Origin: Pseudochelatococcus contaminans
GTDB taxonomy: Bacteria > Pseudomonadota > Alphaproteobacteria > Rhizobiales > Beijerinckiaceae
Direction of reading: 5' to 3'
Assembly (NCBI RefSeq): GCF_014195635.1
Contig: NZ_JACICC010000004.1
Span: forward strand, 62,001 to 126,000
Length of the DNA stretch: 64,000 nt
Shown: piece after piece, positions 35,665-44,660 of the stretch
Layout: every line of letters starts with the position of its first letter
Position numbering within the stretch: the first letter of the stretch is position 1
The notes under the pieces: generated by a model
Told to the model about the DNA's origin: nothing
Database searches by the model: none
Seen by the model: the letters and a program-made list of their open reading frames with translations, nothing else
Position numbers and translations under genes: made by a program

Positions 35665-36702
35665 ATGAGCAGAGCCCCCCGCGCCTTCCGCCTCGACCCG
35701 TCCGGCGAGTTGCCTCCGGTGGAGGAAACTCCGCGCGAAACCCGCATCGATCCCGAGACGATTCTGGTCGAGGAGCCGGATACGCCTTACGACGAGCTGC
35801 CACCGCCTGCCGCTCCCCGAAAGGCGCGTGCGCCTTGGCTGGGTTTGCTGATATCGGCGCTAGGCGGGCTGGTCTTGCTGTGGATTGGCCTTGGTGTGGA
35901 GCAGATGATCTCCCGCCTTTTGGCTACAGCGCCTGCCCTCGGCTGGGGCGCGTTGGCACTGGCAGGGCTTGCGCTCATCGCGCTCATCGCGATTGTTGCG
36001 CGAGAGGTGCGCGGCATCCTGCGTGAACGGCGCATTGAAACACTTCACCGCAAGGCCATTGCCGCGCGTGAAGCCGACGATGACAAGGCCGCCGCCGCTG
36101 TCGTGGAAAGCCTGCTCTCCATCTACGCCACCAGGCCGGAAACCGCACGCGCCCGCGCGACGCTGAATGCTATCGGCCCAGACACCATCATCGACGCCGC
36201 CGACAGGCTTAACGTGGCGGAACAGGAGTTGTTGGCGCCGCTGGACCGCAGCGCCCGCGCCATCGTGGCCAACAGCGCCAAGCAGGTGTCACTGGTAACT
36301 GCCGTCAGCCCGCGCGCGATTGTCGACGTTGTATTCGTGATTTATGCCTCCGCGCGCATGGTGCGCCGCGTCGCGGCACTTTATGGCGGACGGCCAGGTC
36401 TGTTCGGCTTTTTGCGCCTTTCCGGGAATGTTTTATCGCATCTGGCCGTCACGGGTGGCATTGCCGTGGGCGACGACATCATTCAACAGGTGCTCGGCCT
36501 CGGACTTGCCGCGCGCCTCTCCGCAAAGCTTGGCGAGGGTGTGCTCAACGGCCTGCTTACGGCGCGCGTCGGTCTGGCGGCCATAGAGGTCTGCCGTCCG
36601 CTGCCCTTCGTAGCGGTGGAGCCGCCACGTTTTACTGACATCGCTGCCGGATTGTTCGATAGCAGCAAAAAGGTCGCGTCGGATGGTCAGCCTTCCGCCT
36701 GA
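35665..36702 (+). CDS. ycjF: YcjF family inner membrane protein (DUF697/TIGR01620)
   Basis: A 345-aa protein. A Pro/Glu-rich cytoplasmic N-terminus (1-50) precedes two transmembrane helices (about residues 55-78 and 92-112). A helical segment and the conserved DUF697-type C-terminal domain follow (SPRAIVDVVFVIYASARMVR and GVLNGLLTARVGLAAIEVCRP). It always accompanies ycjX in proteobacteria; the pair may act together at the membrane. Its 3' end overlaps the convergent yigZ-like gene by 16 bp. Confidence 0.87.
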   Translation: MSRAPRAFRLDPSGELPPVEETPRETRIDPETILVEEPDTPYDELPPPAAPRKARAPWLGLLISALGGLVLLWIGLGVEQMISRLLATAPALGWGALALAGLALIALIAIVAREVRGILRERRIETLHRKAIAAREADDDKAAAAVVESLLSIYATRPETARARATLNAIGPDTIIDAADRLNVAEQELLAPLDRSARAIVANSAKQVSLVTAVSPRAIVDVVFVIYASARMVRRVAALYGGRPGLFGFLRLSGNVLSHLAVTGGIAVGDDIIQQVLGLGLAARLSAKLGEGVLNGLLTARVGLAAIEVCRPLPFVAVEPPRFTDIAAGLFDSSKKVASDGQPSA

Positions 36703-37277
36703 TCGATAACCGCGTGGCCGCGGGTGATGTCGGTCACCATGCGAATGAATGCGTCAGAGACCGTCACGGGCATTATGACGACGATCCGCACGCCACCGGG
36801 CATGAACTCTTCATCATCCACGCGCGCTCCTGCAATCGTATCCAGCCGCGCCCGGATGCGCCCCGCTTCGGCGAAAGCGCAGACGATACGCACGGTCGTC
36901 GTGGGAACGATTTCAACACGCTCCGCCTCGCGTAGGCAAGTTGCTGCCGTGCCGCCATAAGCACGCACGAGGCCGCCGGTCCCCAGCAGCACTCCGCCGA
37001 ACCATCGGCTGACAAGTACGGCAACGTGATCAAGCCCCTGCCCGTCAATCGCTTGCAGAATGGGCTTTCCGGCACTGCCGCCCGGTTCACCATCGTCATT
37101 GAAGCGGTAGACACTTCCGGCCCGGAACGCCCAGCAATTATGTCCGGCGCCGGCATCGCCATGCGCCATAAAGAACTGGCGCGCTTCTTCCGCGTCCTGC
37201 ACAGGCCCAGCGACCGCCCGAAAGCGGCTACGTTTGATATCCTGCTCGAAACGATGCACGCCAGCGAGCGTGAACAT
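36687..37277 (-). CDS. YigZ/IMPACT (UPF0029) family protein
   Basis: A 196-aa protein started at ATG 37277 with AGGTG 9 bp upstream; GTG 37286 is an alternative. The IMPACT-domain hallmarks are clear: FMAHGDAGAGHNCWAFRAG, RFNDDGEPGGSAGKPIL and VLVSRWFGGVLLGTGGLVRAY. A C-terminal ferredoxin-like half follows. The biochemical role is not established in bacteria; eukaryotic IMPACT affects translation control by GCN2. It is the last gene of the trp-accD-folC minus-strand series, starting 9 bp after the folC stop. Confidence 0.88.
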   Translation of the reverse strand: MFTLAGVHRFEQDIKRSRFRAVAGPVQDAEEARQFFMAHGDAGAGHNCWAFRAGSVYRFNDDGEPGGSAGKPILQAIDGQGLDHVAVLVSRWFGGVLLGTGGLVRAYGGTAATCLREAERVEIVPTTTVRIVCAFAEAGRIRARLDTIAGARVDDEEFMPGGVRIVVIMPVTVSDAFIRMVTDITRGHAVIDQAEG

Positions 37278-37286
37278 GGGCGTCAC

Positions 37287-38606
37287 CTATCGCGGCGGTG
37301 TGCCGTTGGCTGCGAGGACATCGCCCGCAAGATAAAGCGAGCCCGCAATCAGCACACGCGGCGGCCGCTCCCACACCGTATCGTGCAGTGAGGCCAACGC
37401 TGCTTCAAGACTGCTGAAATGGGCAGCCCGAAGCCCGACCTTCCGGGCAATCTCGGCCACTTGTTCGGCCGGACGCGCCGCCGCTTGTCCGGATATCGGC
37501 ACGGCGAGCACTTCGCGGGCAAGTCCGCGAAACGGTTGCATAAACCCTTCCGTGTCCTTGGTGCCCAAAGTGCCGCACACCAGCACTAGCGGTGCGGGGT
37601 TCTTTTCCTCGATCTCGGCCATAGCCTCGGCCAGCACACGGCCGCCATCCGGATTATGCCCGCCGTCGAGCCAAAGATCGGAACCTTCCGGCAAAAGCGT
37701 GATGAGCCGTCCGCGTGTCAATCGCTGCAAGCGGCCTGGCCATTCCACACGCGCCATGCCTTCCTCGAACGCACTGACAGGCAGGTTGCCAAACCCTGCA
37801 GCCCGAAGCGCCGCAATAGCCGTGCCGGCATTGATATGCTGGTGACGCCCCAGTAACCGTGGCGTCGGCAGATCCAGCAATCCGCGTTCGTCCTGATACA
37901 CCAGACGCCCGCTCTCTTCATGCACGGTGAAATCCTGCCCCCCGACGAACAGCCTTGCGCCGACCCGTTCGGCTTCGGCCTCAAGCACCGCAGCAGGCTC
38001 AGGATCTTGTGGAGCGATGACGGCAGGCGCGCCGCGCTTGAAAATACCGGCCTTTTCCTTGGCAATGAGCGTCACCCGGTCGCCCAGAAAATCGGCATGG
38101 TCGAGCGATACCGGTGTCACCACAGCCGCCGCTGGTTCCGCGATGACATTGGTGGTGTCGAACCGCCCGCCAAGCCCCACCTCAAGCAACAGCACATCCG
38201 CTGGATGCGATGAGAATAGCTCGAATGCTGCCGCTGTCGTCATCTCGAAGAAAGTGATCGGCTCGCCAGCATTCACGTCCTCACAGCGGCGAAATGTCTC
38301 CACAAGTTCCTTTTCGCCAACGAACTGCCCGCCTCCCGGTTGTCCAAGGCGGATGCGTTCATGGAAGCGCACGAGATGCGGCGATGTATATACGTGCACC
38401 ACCAGCCCCGCCGCTTCGAGAATCGCGCGCATGAACGCAACAGTCGACCCCTTGCCGTTCGTACCGCCGACATGAATGACGGGTGGCAACCGCTGTTCGG
38501 GGTGGCCGAGGCTGGCCAACAGGCGCTGAATTCTCTCCAGCGAGAGGTCGATAGCTTTGGGATGCAGCGCGAGAAACCGCGCCAGCAACGCTTCGGATGA
38601 TTCCAT
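37287..38606 (-). CDS. folC: Bifunctional dihydrofolate synthase/folylpolyglutamate synthase
   Basis: A 439-aa Mur-ligase-fold enzyme that joins glutamate to dihydropteroate and extends folate polyglutamate tails. The P-loop is HVGGTNGKGSTVAFMRAIL (about residues 46-64). TSPHLVRFHERIRL, the Mg-binding EVGLGGRFDTTNVI and the C-terminal LDGGHNPDGGRVLAEAM block are all present. It sits 97 bp downstream of accD, the usual neighbour in alphaproteobacteria. Confidence 0.94.
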   Translation of the reverse strand: MESSEALLARFLALHPKAIDLSLERIQRLLASLGHPEQRLPPVIHVGGTNGKGSTVAFMRAILEAAGLVVHVYTSPHLVRFHERIRLGQPGGGQFVGEKELVETFRRCEDVNAGEPITFFEMTTAAAFELFSSHPADVLLLEVGLGGRFDTTNVIAEPAAAVVTPVSLDHADFLGDRVTLIAKEKAGIFKRGAPAVIAPQDPEPAAVLEAEAERVGARLFVGGQDFTVHEESGRLVYQDERGLLDLPTPRLLGRHQHINAGTAIAALRAAGFGNLPVSAFEEGMARVEWPGRLQRLTRGRLITLLPEGSDLWLDGGHNPDGGRVLAEAMAEIEEKNPAPLVLVCGTLGTKDTEGFMQPFRGLAREVLAVPISGQAAARPAEQVAEIARKVGLRAAHFSSLEAALASLHDTVWERPPRVLIAGSLYLAGDVLAANGTPPR

Positions 38607-38703
38607 TCAACTTCCTCGCCCGGCATTCCGAATGCTCGCAGCCGGCAAGTAACATCAGGACATGATTCTGACAGAGCCCCGGATCGCAAATACAGCGACC
38701 CGA

Positions 38704-39663
38704 TCAGAGAGATGGCACCTGCCGGGTATCGCTCGCGCTCGCAATATCATCCCCAGCCTCGCCAGCAGCGCCCTCGAGATCCTCGTCGGCTTCCGGCTCT
38801 TCAACCACGGGGGGCTTGGGTTGATGGGTCAGGAAGCGGCAAATGCGCGCAAGGGTCGACTTCATCTCATGGCGAGAAACCACCAGATCAACCATGCCAT
38901 GCTCATGCAGATATTCCGCGCGCTGAAAGCCTTCCGGCAGTTTCTCGCGAATAGTCTGCTCGATAACGCGCGGTCCGGCAAAGCCAACGAGCGCACCGGG
39001 CTCGGCGATATGGATGTCCCCCAGCATGGCATAAGACGCCGTCACGCCGCCAGTTGTCGGATTGGTCAGCACCACAATATACGGCAGCCGCGCCTCGCGC
39101 AGACGATCCACCATAATTGTCGTGCGCGGCATTTGCATCAGGGAGAGAATGCCTTCCTGCATACGTGCGCCGCCGGACGCCGTGAAAATGATGAACGGCG
39201 TATTCCGCTCGATGGCAGCTTCAGCACCGCGAATAAAAGCCTCACCCGCCGCAAGGCCGAGAGAGCCGCCGATGAAGTTGATATCCTGCACGGCAATCGT
39301 AACCGGCTGGCCCTCAACCGCACCAATGCCAACCTTGATGGCGTCCGTCAGCCCCGTTTTGGTGCGCGCATCGCGCACGCGATCCGTGTAGCGCTTTTCA
39401 TCGCGGAATTTCAGCGGATCCAGCGGAACCTCGGGAACAGATACCTCTTCCCACTCTCCGTCATCGAACGTGATCTTGAGGCGCTGCACTGCGCCAAGAC
39501 GCATATGGTAGTTCGACCCCGGAATGACGTTGAGGTTCGCCTCGACATCCTTATGGAATACCATCTGCCCGGTTTCGGGGCATTTGATCCAGAGGTTCTC
39601 TGGCACTTCGCGGCGAAACAGCGTCTTGATCTTCGGCCGAACGACGTCGGAAATCCAGTTCAT
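38704..39663 (-). CDS. accD: Acetyl-CoA carboxylase carboxyltransferase subunit beta
   Basis: A 319-aa protein carrying the crotonase-fold carboxyltransferase core ([54 protein letters not shown]). It works with AccA to transfer carboxyl from biotin to acetyl-CoA, the first step of fatty acid synthesis. The N-terminal zinc ribbon that in E. coli has four Cys is degraded: only one Cys remains ([20 protein letters not shown]). An acidic C-terminal tail (about 290-315) is lineage-typical. It lies between trpA and folC. Confidence 0.95.
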   Translation of the reverse strand: MNWISDVVRPKIKTLFRREVPENLWIKCPETGQMVFHKDVEANLNVIPGSNYHMRLGAVQRLKITFDDGEWEEVSVPEVPLDPLKFRDEKRYTDRVRDARTKTGLTDAIKVGIGAVEGQPVTIAVQDINFIGGSLGLAAGEAFIRGAEAAIERNTPFIIFTASGGARMQEGILSLMQMPRTTIMVDRLREARLPYIVVLTNPTTGGVTASYAMLGDIHIAEPGALVGFAGPRVIEQTIREKLPEGFQRAEYLHEHGMVDLVVSRHEMKSTLARICRFLTHQPKPPVVEEPEADEDLEGAAGEAGDDIASASDTRQVPSL

Positions 39664-39744
39664 CGCTACTCTCTCTGAGGCACCCGGAACGTTTTAAGGC
39701 GAAGTCAGCGCCGCTTCGCGGGAAAACGCATCAAACAAGAAAAT

Positions 39745-40575
39745 TCACGTATCCTTTGACACAGAACGCACGCCTTCCGCAAGCTCACGCACCAACGCGG
39801 AAACAGCAGGCACCGTGTTTTCCGTTGCCCGGCCTTCCGCATCGAGCGAATTGCGCAGAGCATCAACAACCGCCGACCCCACGACAACTCCGTCAGCGCC
39901 GCGTGCAATTGCGGCAGCATGGTCGCCGCTGCGCACACCAAATCCGACCACGACCGGCAGATCCGTATGGCGCTTGATGCGTGCAACGGAGGCGGCAACG
40001 GCATCGAAGTCCGGCACAGCCGTTCCCGTCACGCCGGTAATGGAGACGTAGTAAACAAATCCGCTCGTGTTAGCGAGCACGGAAGGCAGGCGCGCATCAT
40101 CGGTCGTCGGCGTGGCGAGCCGCACAAATGAAAGCCCCGCACGAAGCGCCGGCAGGCACAACTCGCCATCTTCTTCCGGCGGCAGGTCGACAACGATAAA
40201 CCCGTCGACCCCCGCTTCCTTCGCATCAGCCAGAAAGCGGTCCACACCATAAATATATATCGGATTATAGTACCCCATCAGGATGACCGGCGTATCATCA
40301 TCCTGCTCACGCAGTTCCCGAACGAGATCAAGCGTGCGGACGAGCGTTTGCCCGCCCTTGAGCGCCCTTTGCGCAGCGAGCTGGATCGCCGGGCCATCGG
40401 CCATGGGATCGGTAAACGGCATGCCGATCTCAATAATGTCCGCCCCCGCTTCCGGCAATGCCTTGATGACGGCAAGCGAGGTGTCATAATCCGGGTCACC
40501 CGCCGTGATGAAGGTCAGAAGCGCGGAGCGGCCTTCGGTACGCAGCAATTCGAAGCGACGTTCGATGCGGCTCAT
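39745..40575 (-). CDS. trpA: Tryptophan synthase alpha chain
   Basis: A 276-aa TIM-barrel subunit that cleaves indole-3-glycerol phosphate to indole and glyceraldehyde-3-phosphate. Catalytic Glu49 ([11 protein letters not shown]) and Asp60 (MADGPAIQ) fall at the same numbers as in the Salmonella enzyme. The phosphate loop [27 protein letters not shown] is present. Its ATG overlaps the trpB stop by 4 bp, which couples production of the two chains. Confidence 0.97.
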   Translation of the reverse strand: MSRIERRFELLRTEGRSALLTFITAGDPDYDTSLAVIKALPEAGADIIEIGMPFTDPMADGPAIQLAAQRALKGGQTLVRTLDLVRELREQDDDTPVILMGYYNPIYIYGVDRFLADAKEAGVDGFIVVDLPPEEDGELCLPALRAGLSFVRLATPTTDDARLPSVLANTSGFVYYVSITGVTGTAVPDFDAVAASVARIKRHTDLPVVVGFGVRSGDHAAAIARGADGVVVGSAVVDALRNSLDAEGRATENTVPAVSALVRELAEGVRSVSKDT

Positions 40576-41825
40576 GCCCCGGCTCCTTCTTTTTTCGATG
40601 CAGCCAGCAGTTCGGACACCTGATCGATATCCTTGTCACCGCGGCCAGACAAATTGACAACCATCACGTGATCCCGCGGACGCTCTGCCGCGAGATCCAC
40701 CGCCCGTGCCAACGCATGCGCAGACTCAAGCGCCGGGATAATGCCCTCAAGCCGCGAGAGCTGCTGGAAAGACGCAAGCGCCTCTGTATCGGTGGCAGAA
40801 AGATAAGTCACCCGGCCCGTCTCATGCAGCCATGAATGCTCCGGCCCGATACCGGGATAGTCAAGGCCCGCAGATATCGAATGCGCCTCGGCGATTTGTC
40901 CGTCTCCATCCATCAACAGATAAGTGCGGTTGCCATGCAGCACGCCCGGCCTACCGCCAGCGATCGATGCCGCGTGCGCGCCGGAGTGAAGGCCATGGCC
41001 GGCCGCCTCGACGCCAAAAATCTCCACAGATGCGTCGTCGAGGAACGGATGGAACAAGCCCATAGCGTTGGAGCCGCCGCCAATGCATGCAACCAGCGAA
41101 TCGGGCAGCTTGCCTTCAAGCGTCTGCGCCTGCTCGCGCACCTCACGCCCGATCACCGACTGGAAGTCGCGTACCATGGCAGGATAAGGATGCGGCCCCG
41201 CTACCGTTCCGATGCAATAGAAGGTGTCAGCGACGTTGGTCACCCAATCGCGCAATGCCTCGTTCATCGCGTCCTTCAGCGTGCGTGCGCCGGATTGCAC
41301 TGGCCGAACCTCCGCGCCAAGCAACTGCATACGCACGACATTCGGCATCTGGCGCGCGACATCAACGGCACCCATGTAGACAACGCATTGAAGGCCAAAA
41401 CGCGCGCACAATGTCGCCGTCGCCACCCCGTGCTGCCCCGCACCGGTTTCCGCGATGATGCGCTTCTTGCCCATGCGCAGTGCGAGCAGAATTTGCCCCA
41501 ACACGTTGTTGACCTTGTGGGAGCCGGTGTGATTCAGCTCCTCGCGCTTCAGGTAGATTTTTGCGCCCTGCCCCTCCGGCGCTTTTGCGCGCACCTCTTC
41601 GGTCAGCCGCTCAGCGTAATATAGAGGGCTGGGACGACCGATATAGTGCTTCTGTTGACTAGCGATCGCCGCCGCATAATCCGGGTCGGCCTTTGCCTCT
41701 TCATAAGCCTTTTCAAGCGAGAGAATGAGCGGCATCAATGTTTCCGCGACGAAGCGTCCGCCGAAAATGCCGAAGTGGCCGTGTTCGTCCGGCCCCGTCG
41801 TGTAGGAATTGGGCTTGTTGCTCAC
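40572..41825 (-). CDS. trpB: Tryptophan synthase beta chain
   Basis: A 417-aa PLP enzyme that condenses indole with serine. The PLP Lys is about residue 104 in [16 protein letters not shown]; the phosphate-binding [10 protein letters not shown] loop and the LSGRGDKD C-terminus are standard. The start codon is GTG, which overlaps the TGA of a 28-codon ORF squeezed between trpF and trpB. The product should form the alpha2-beta2 complex with TrpA. Confidence 0.97.
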   Translation of the reverse strand: MSNKPNSYTTGPDEHGHFGIFGGRFVAETLMPLILSLEKAYEEAKADPDYAAAIASQQKHYIGRPSPLYYAERLTEEVRAKAPEGQGAKIYLKREELNHTGSHKVNNVLGQILLALRMGKKRIIAETGAGQHGVATATLCARFGLQCVVYMGAVDVARQMPNVVRMQLLGAEVRPVQSGARTLKDAMNEALRDWVTNVADTFYCIGTVAGPHPYPAMVRDFQSVIGREVREQAQTLEGKLPDSLVACIGGGSNAMGLFHPFLDDASVEIFGVEAAGHGLHSGAHAASIAGGRPGVLHGNRTYLLMDGDGQIAEAHSISAGLDYPGIGPEHSWLHETGRVTYLSATDTEALASFQQLSRLEGIIPALESAHALARAVDLAAERPRDHVMVVNLSGRGDKDIDQVSELLAASKKEGAGA

Positions 41826-41908
41826 TCTGTCGAATCCTCAAAACATTCCGGACAGTACCGCTGCGGGGCATCGCCGCCATTCTTCATCATAGGGTCATGA
41901 TGGGACAT
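41822..41908 (-). CDS. Small 28-aa ORF between trpF and trpB with a CPEC motif
   Basis: An ATG lies 4 bp after the trpF stop and opens a 28-codon frame ([20 protein letters not shown] then ECFEDSTE). It ends with a TGA overlapping the trpB GTG start (GTGA). The spacing and the CPEC knuckle are gene-like: it would be translated by termination-reinitiation and hand ribosomes to trpB. No independent ribosome binding site is visible. It could be a small metal-binding peptide or merely a coupling ORF. I do not recognise it. Confidence 0.45.
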   Translation of the reverse strand: MSHHDPMMKNGGDAPQRYCPECFEDSTE

Positions 41909-41912
41909 ACTG

Positions 41913-42611
41913 TTATTGCGCAGCGCTGTCCAATGCTTCCCGCGCGGCCCGGACGAACGCATGAATACGCGCAACGTCCTTGACGCCGGGGGCCGACTCC
42001 ACGCCCGACGACACGTCCACCCCATCAGGCCGCGTGAGCGCTACGGCTTCAGCAACATTATCCGCGTTTAGTCCGCCCGATAGCAAATAAGGCACGCCGA
42101 AATCATGCCCTGCGATCAAACGATGATCGAACATGACGCCGTTGCCGCCCGGTAGCGCACCCGCAGTGGGCTTTGCATCCAGCAATAGTCTTTCGGCAAC
42201 AGTCGCATAGCGAAGAGCATCTTCGGCATCCTCCGCATTGGCAATGCCGATTGCTTTCATAACCGGGGTGGCAAACTCCCTGCGCACTTCGACAACCCGA
42301 TCCGGCGCTTCCTTGCCATGCAGTTGCAACCAGTTCGGCGCGATGCTCCCACATATCGCCTCAAGATCCGTATCCGATAGGTTCACAGTCAGTGCAACAA
42401 TCTGCACCGTTTGCGACAGATCACGTGCTTGCGCGACGAGCGCTGTTGCCTGTTCAACGGATATGTGACGGGGGCTTTTGGGGAAAAAAACGAACCCAAG
42501 CATATCGGCCCCGGCCGATATGGCAGCTGTCACAGACTCAGAGGTGTTGAGCCCGCAAATTTTCACCAGGCCGCGCGGCATGCTTATTGCCCGCTTTATC
42601 TCATCAATCAT
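41913..42611 (-). CDS. trpF: Phosphoribosylanthranilate isomerase
   Basis: A 232-aa TIM-barrel enzyme for the third committed step of tryptophan synthesis. The catalytic Cys lies in VKICGLNTSESV, and the catalytic Asp and phosphate site in PDGVDVSSGVESAPGVKD. The family usually starts near MPRGLVKICG, so an internal ATG at 42581 is an alternative; the longer start at 42611 overlaps the lapA stop by 8 bp, consistent with an operon. trpB follows after the small ORF. Confidence 0.95.
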   Translation of the reverse strand: MIDEIKRAISMPRGLVKICGLNTSESVTAAISAGADMLGFVFFPKSPRHISVEQATALVAQARDLSQTVQIVALTVNLSDTDLEAICGSIAPNWLQLHGKEAPDRVVEVRREFATPVMKAIGIANAEDAEDALRYATVAERLLLDAKPTAGALPGGNGVMFDHRLIAGHDFGVPYLLSGGLNADNVAEAVALTRPDGVDVSSGVESAPGVKDVARIHAFVRAAREALDSAAQ

Positions 42612-42939
42612 GAGTGCGCGCGGTCAATGCGAGTGCGCCAGTCGGAACGGGCTGGTGACTGGCAACTTCCGCTTTCACGCGATCGAGCTCACGCGCCTGC
42701 TTGCGAGCAGCTTTGCGGTAGCGCCCCTGTGTCCACCACACGACGAAGCCGCCGTACAGAATACCTGCGGCAACAGCCGTGAGTACGATGACGAAAAGTG
42801 GCGCCGAGAACGCAACCAGAGGATCGGCTCCGGAGAACGGGTCGAGCGAGACCACCACCGGCGAACGGTTCGCCACCGCCAGCAGCACGATGACAAGTGC
42901 CAGCGGGATGATAATCAATACGCGCAACAGCGTTTTCAC
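42604..42939 (-). CDS. LapA-domain (DUF1049) inner membrane protein
   Basis: A 111-aa protein with two transmembrane helices (about residues 5-22 and 44-66) and a basic cytoplasmic tail with an Arg/Lys-rich helix. This is the LapA layout. In E. coli LapA works with LapB in controlling lipopolysaccharide synthesis. It starts with GTG, lies 45 bp after ihfB and overlaps trpF by 8 bp. The ihfB-lapA order is conserved across proteobacteria. Confidence 0.82.
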   Translation of the reverse strand: MKTLLRVLIIIPLALVIVLLAVANRSPVVVSLDPFSGADPLVAFSAPLFVIVLTAVAAGILYGGFVVWWTQGRYRKAARKQARELDRVKAEVASHQPVPTGALALTARTHD

Positions 42940-42984
42940 TTGCTATGCCTCATCTCTGCCCGGCCAAACAAGGCCGGCCTATCT

Positions 42985-43302
42985 TTACTCGTCGGCGTCG
43001 TCATCGCCAGGCAGCACATCGCGGCCTTCGTTCAGACGCAGGCGCATTTCCTTGCCCGTTTTGAAGACGGGGATCATCTTGGCATCGACCTCGACGGTCT
43101 CGCCGGTGCGGGGATTGCGCCCGATGCGGGCGTCCCGCCGCTTGACCGAGAAAGCACCGAAGCCGCGCAATTCCACGCGGTCGCCGCGAGACAATGCGCG
43201 TGTGATCTCTTCCAGTATGGCATTGACGATATTCTCGACGTCACGCTGGTAGAGATGGGGATTTTGCTCCGCAATCCGCAGAACCAGTTCGGATTTGATC
43301 AT
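42985..43302 (-). CDS. ihfB: Integration host factor subunit beta
   Basis: A 105-aa DNA-bending protein. I start at [15 protein letters not shown], the usual IHF-beta N-terminus, rather than 24 bp upstream. The beta-arm DNA-minor-groove motif is [20 protein letters not shown], with the intercalating Pro in RNPRTG, followed by [14 protein letters not shown]. The acidic tail (DDDADE) is common in alphaproteobacteria. It lies between sppA and lapA. Confidence 0.95.
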   Translation of the reverse strand: MIKSELVLRIAEQNPHLYQRDVENIVNAILEEITRALSRGDRVELRGFGAFSVKRRDARIGRNPRTGETVEVDAKMIPVFKTGKEMRLRLNEGRDVLPGDDDADE

Positions 43303-43364
43303 CAACCCCACTCTTTGATTGGACATCCTAGTGGATACGGAAAGATATACAGTTGGAAAGACAA

Positions 43365-44333
43365 CTATTTTTGCGGTTCAGGGTGCCAGAGCGCCAGCAG
43401 GCCGTCAAGTCGGCGGGCATCAATACTGCCTCCAAGACGGTCGACGGCAGCAGCCAGATCGTCAAGGCCGGCCGTGCGTGCGACGAAAGCGCCAGCGCTA
43501 AAAACATCCAGCGCCTCGCGCCGCGACCGACGCCTCCACTCCCTGACGGGAAGGTCGTTATCAATCTTCTTTTCGCTGGTCAGCCACGCCCTAGCCTCAC
43601 GCTCGCCACCGATTTGATCGACGAGACGCAGACCGACGCCCTGATTGCCAGTGAAGACACGCCCGTCGGCCACCAACGCAAGCTGGGTGTCGTCGAGATC
43701 GCGCCTTTCGCGCACAAGCCGCTTGAACCAGTCGAAGCTATCACGAACGAGGCTTTCCAGAGCCTCACGCGCCGCAGGCGATGTTTGCTCGAAGGGGCTT
43801 GGCGCAGCCTTGAGCGGGCTGGACTTTACCTCTTCCACGCTCACACCGATGGTATCCATCAACCTGGTCAAGTCCGGGTACTGGAAAAGAACACCTATCG
43901 ACCCAACCAGCGATGTTTCAAGAGCAACAATTCGATCTGCACCGAGAGCCGCGATATAGCCGCCTGAAGCAGCCAGCGCACCGACCACAGCCACGACGGG
44001 CTTCTCTTCCGAGAGCCTGCGCAACGAGTCGTACAGCATCTCAGAGCCGGCAGTAGTGCCGCCCGGGCTATCAATCCGAAGCAAGACGGCGCGGACAGCG
44101 TCGTTTTTTCTCACATCGTTGATGAGATCGATCGTGCGCTGATCGCCGGTAATGACACCGTTGATATTAATGCGTGCAACGTGCGGGCGGGATCGGGATA
44201 TCCCGTCTCCAAACACCAAAAAGCTGCCCAGCACGATGACCGCCAGCAGCGCCACAAATGCAAGCACCCGCCAAACGGTAACGCGGCCGCGCAACCGGCG
44301 GCGATCAGCAATGAGATCCGCCTCGTAACTCAT
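43365..44333 (-). CDS. sppA: Signal peptide peptidase SppA (S49 serine protease)
   Basis: A 322-aa membrane-anchored protease that degrades released signal peptides. One transmembrane helix spans about residues 20-42. The catalytic Ser lies in [20 protein letters not shown], and the catalytic Lys in [18 protein letters not shown]. The [20 protein letters not shown] block is the conserved oxyanion region. This is the short single-domain form. It is downstream of rpsA after a terminator, and upstream of ihfB. Confidence 0.92.
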   Translation of the reverse strand: MSYEADLIADRRRLRGRVTVWRVLAFVALLAVIVLGSFLVFGDGISRSRPHVARININGVITGDQRTIDLINDVRKNDAVRAVLLRIDSPGGTTAGSEMLYDSLRRLSEEKPVVAVVGALAASGGYIAALGADRIVALETSLVGSIGVLFQYPDLTRLMDTIGVSVEEVKSSPLKAAPSPFEQTSPAAREALESLVRDSFDWFKRLVRERRDLDDTQLALVADGRVFTGNQGVGLRLVDQIGGEREARAWLTSEKKIDNDLPVREWRRRSRREALDVFSAGAFVARTAGLDDLAAAVDRLGGSIDARRLDGLLALWHPEPQK

Positions 44334-44660
44334 ATCTGCCCTGGCCCGAACCGAGAATCGGCGCCCCGCTCGGAATATCCGATCCGGGACCGCTTATAGA
44401 TTAGAGCAATTTGCCCGCTTTTGGAAAGCCTATTTTTGATAAGTAATTGATTTGTCCGATCTTCATACAGATTTTACGTGCATGTGTATGGCACGAAAAA
44501 CGCCGCAAACCAGCATCAGAAAATCGCCGACCCTACAAAATCCCCGCAATCCCCCTTAGTCCCAAACAAAAAGCCCGCACGGTTATACCGGGCGGGCTTT
44601 GAGGAGCAAGGGCAAGCGCACAGCGCACACTCGCCCTTGCTTGATCCTATTGGGCGGATC
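44334..44660. other. Intergenic region between rpsA and sppA
   Basis: Contains the rpsA terminator (44569-44600) and, for about 230 bp, the presumed sppA promoter region. No other feature is visible. Confidence 0.5.
44569..44600 (-). terminator. Intrinsic terminator of rpsA
   Basis: On the minus strand AAAGCCCGC pairs with GCGGGCTTT around a 13-nt loop and is followed by TTTTTG. It is 61 bp past the rpsA stop codon. Confidence 0.85.
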
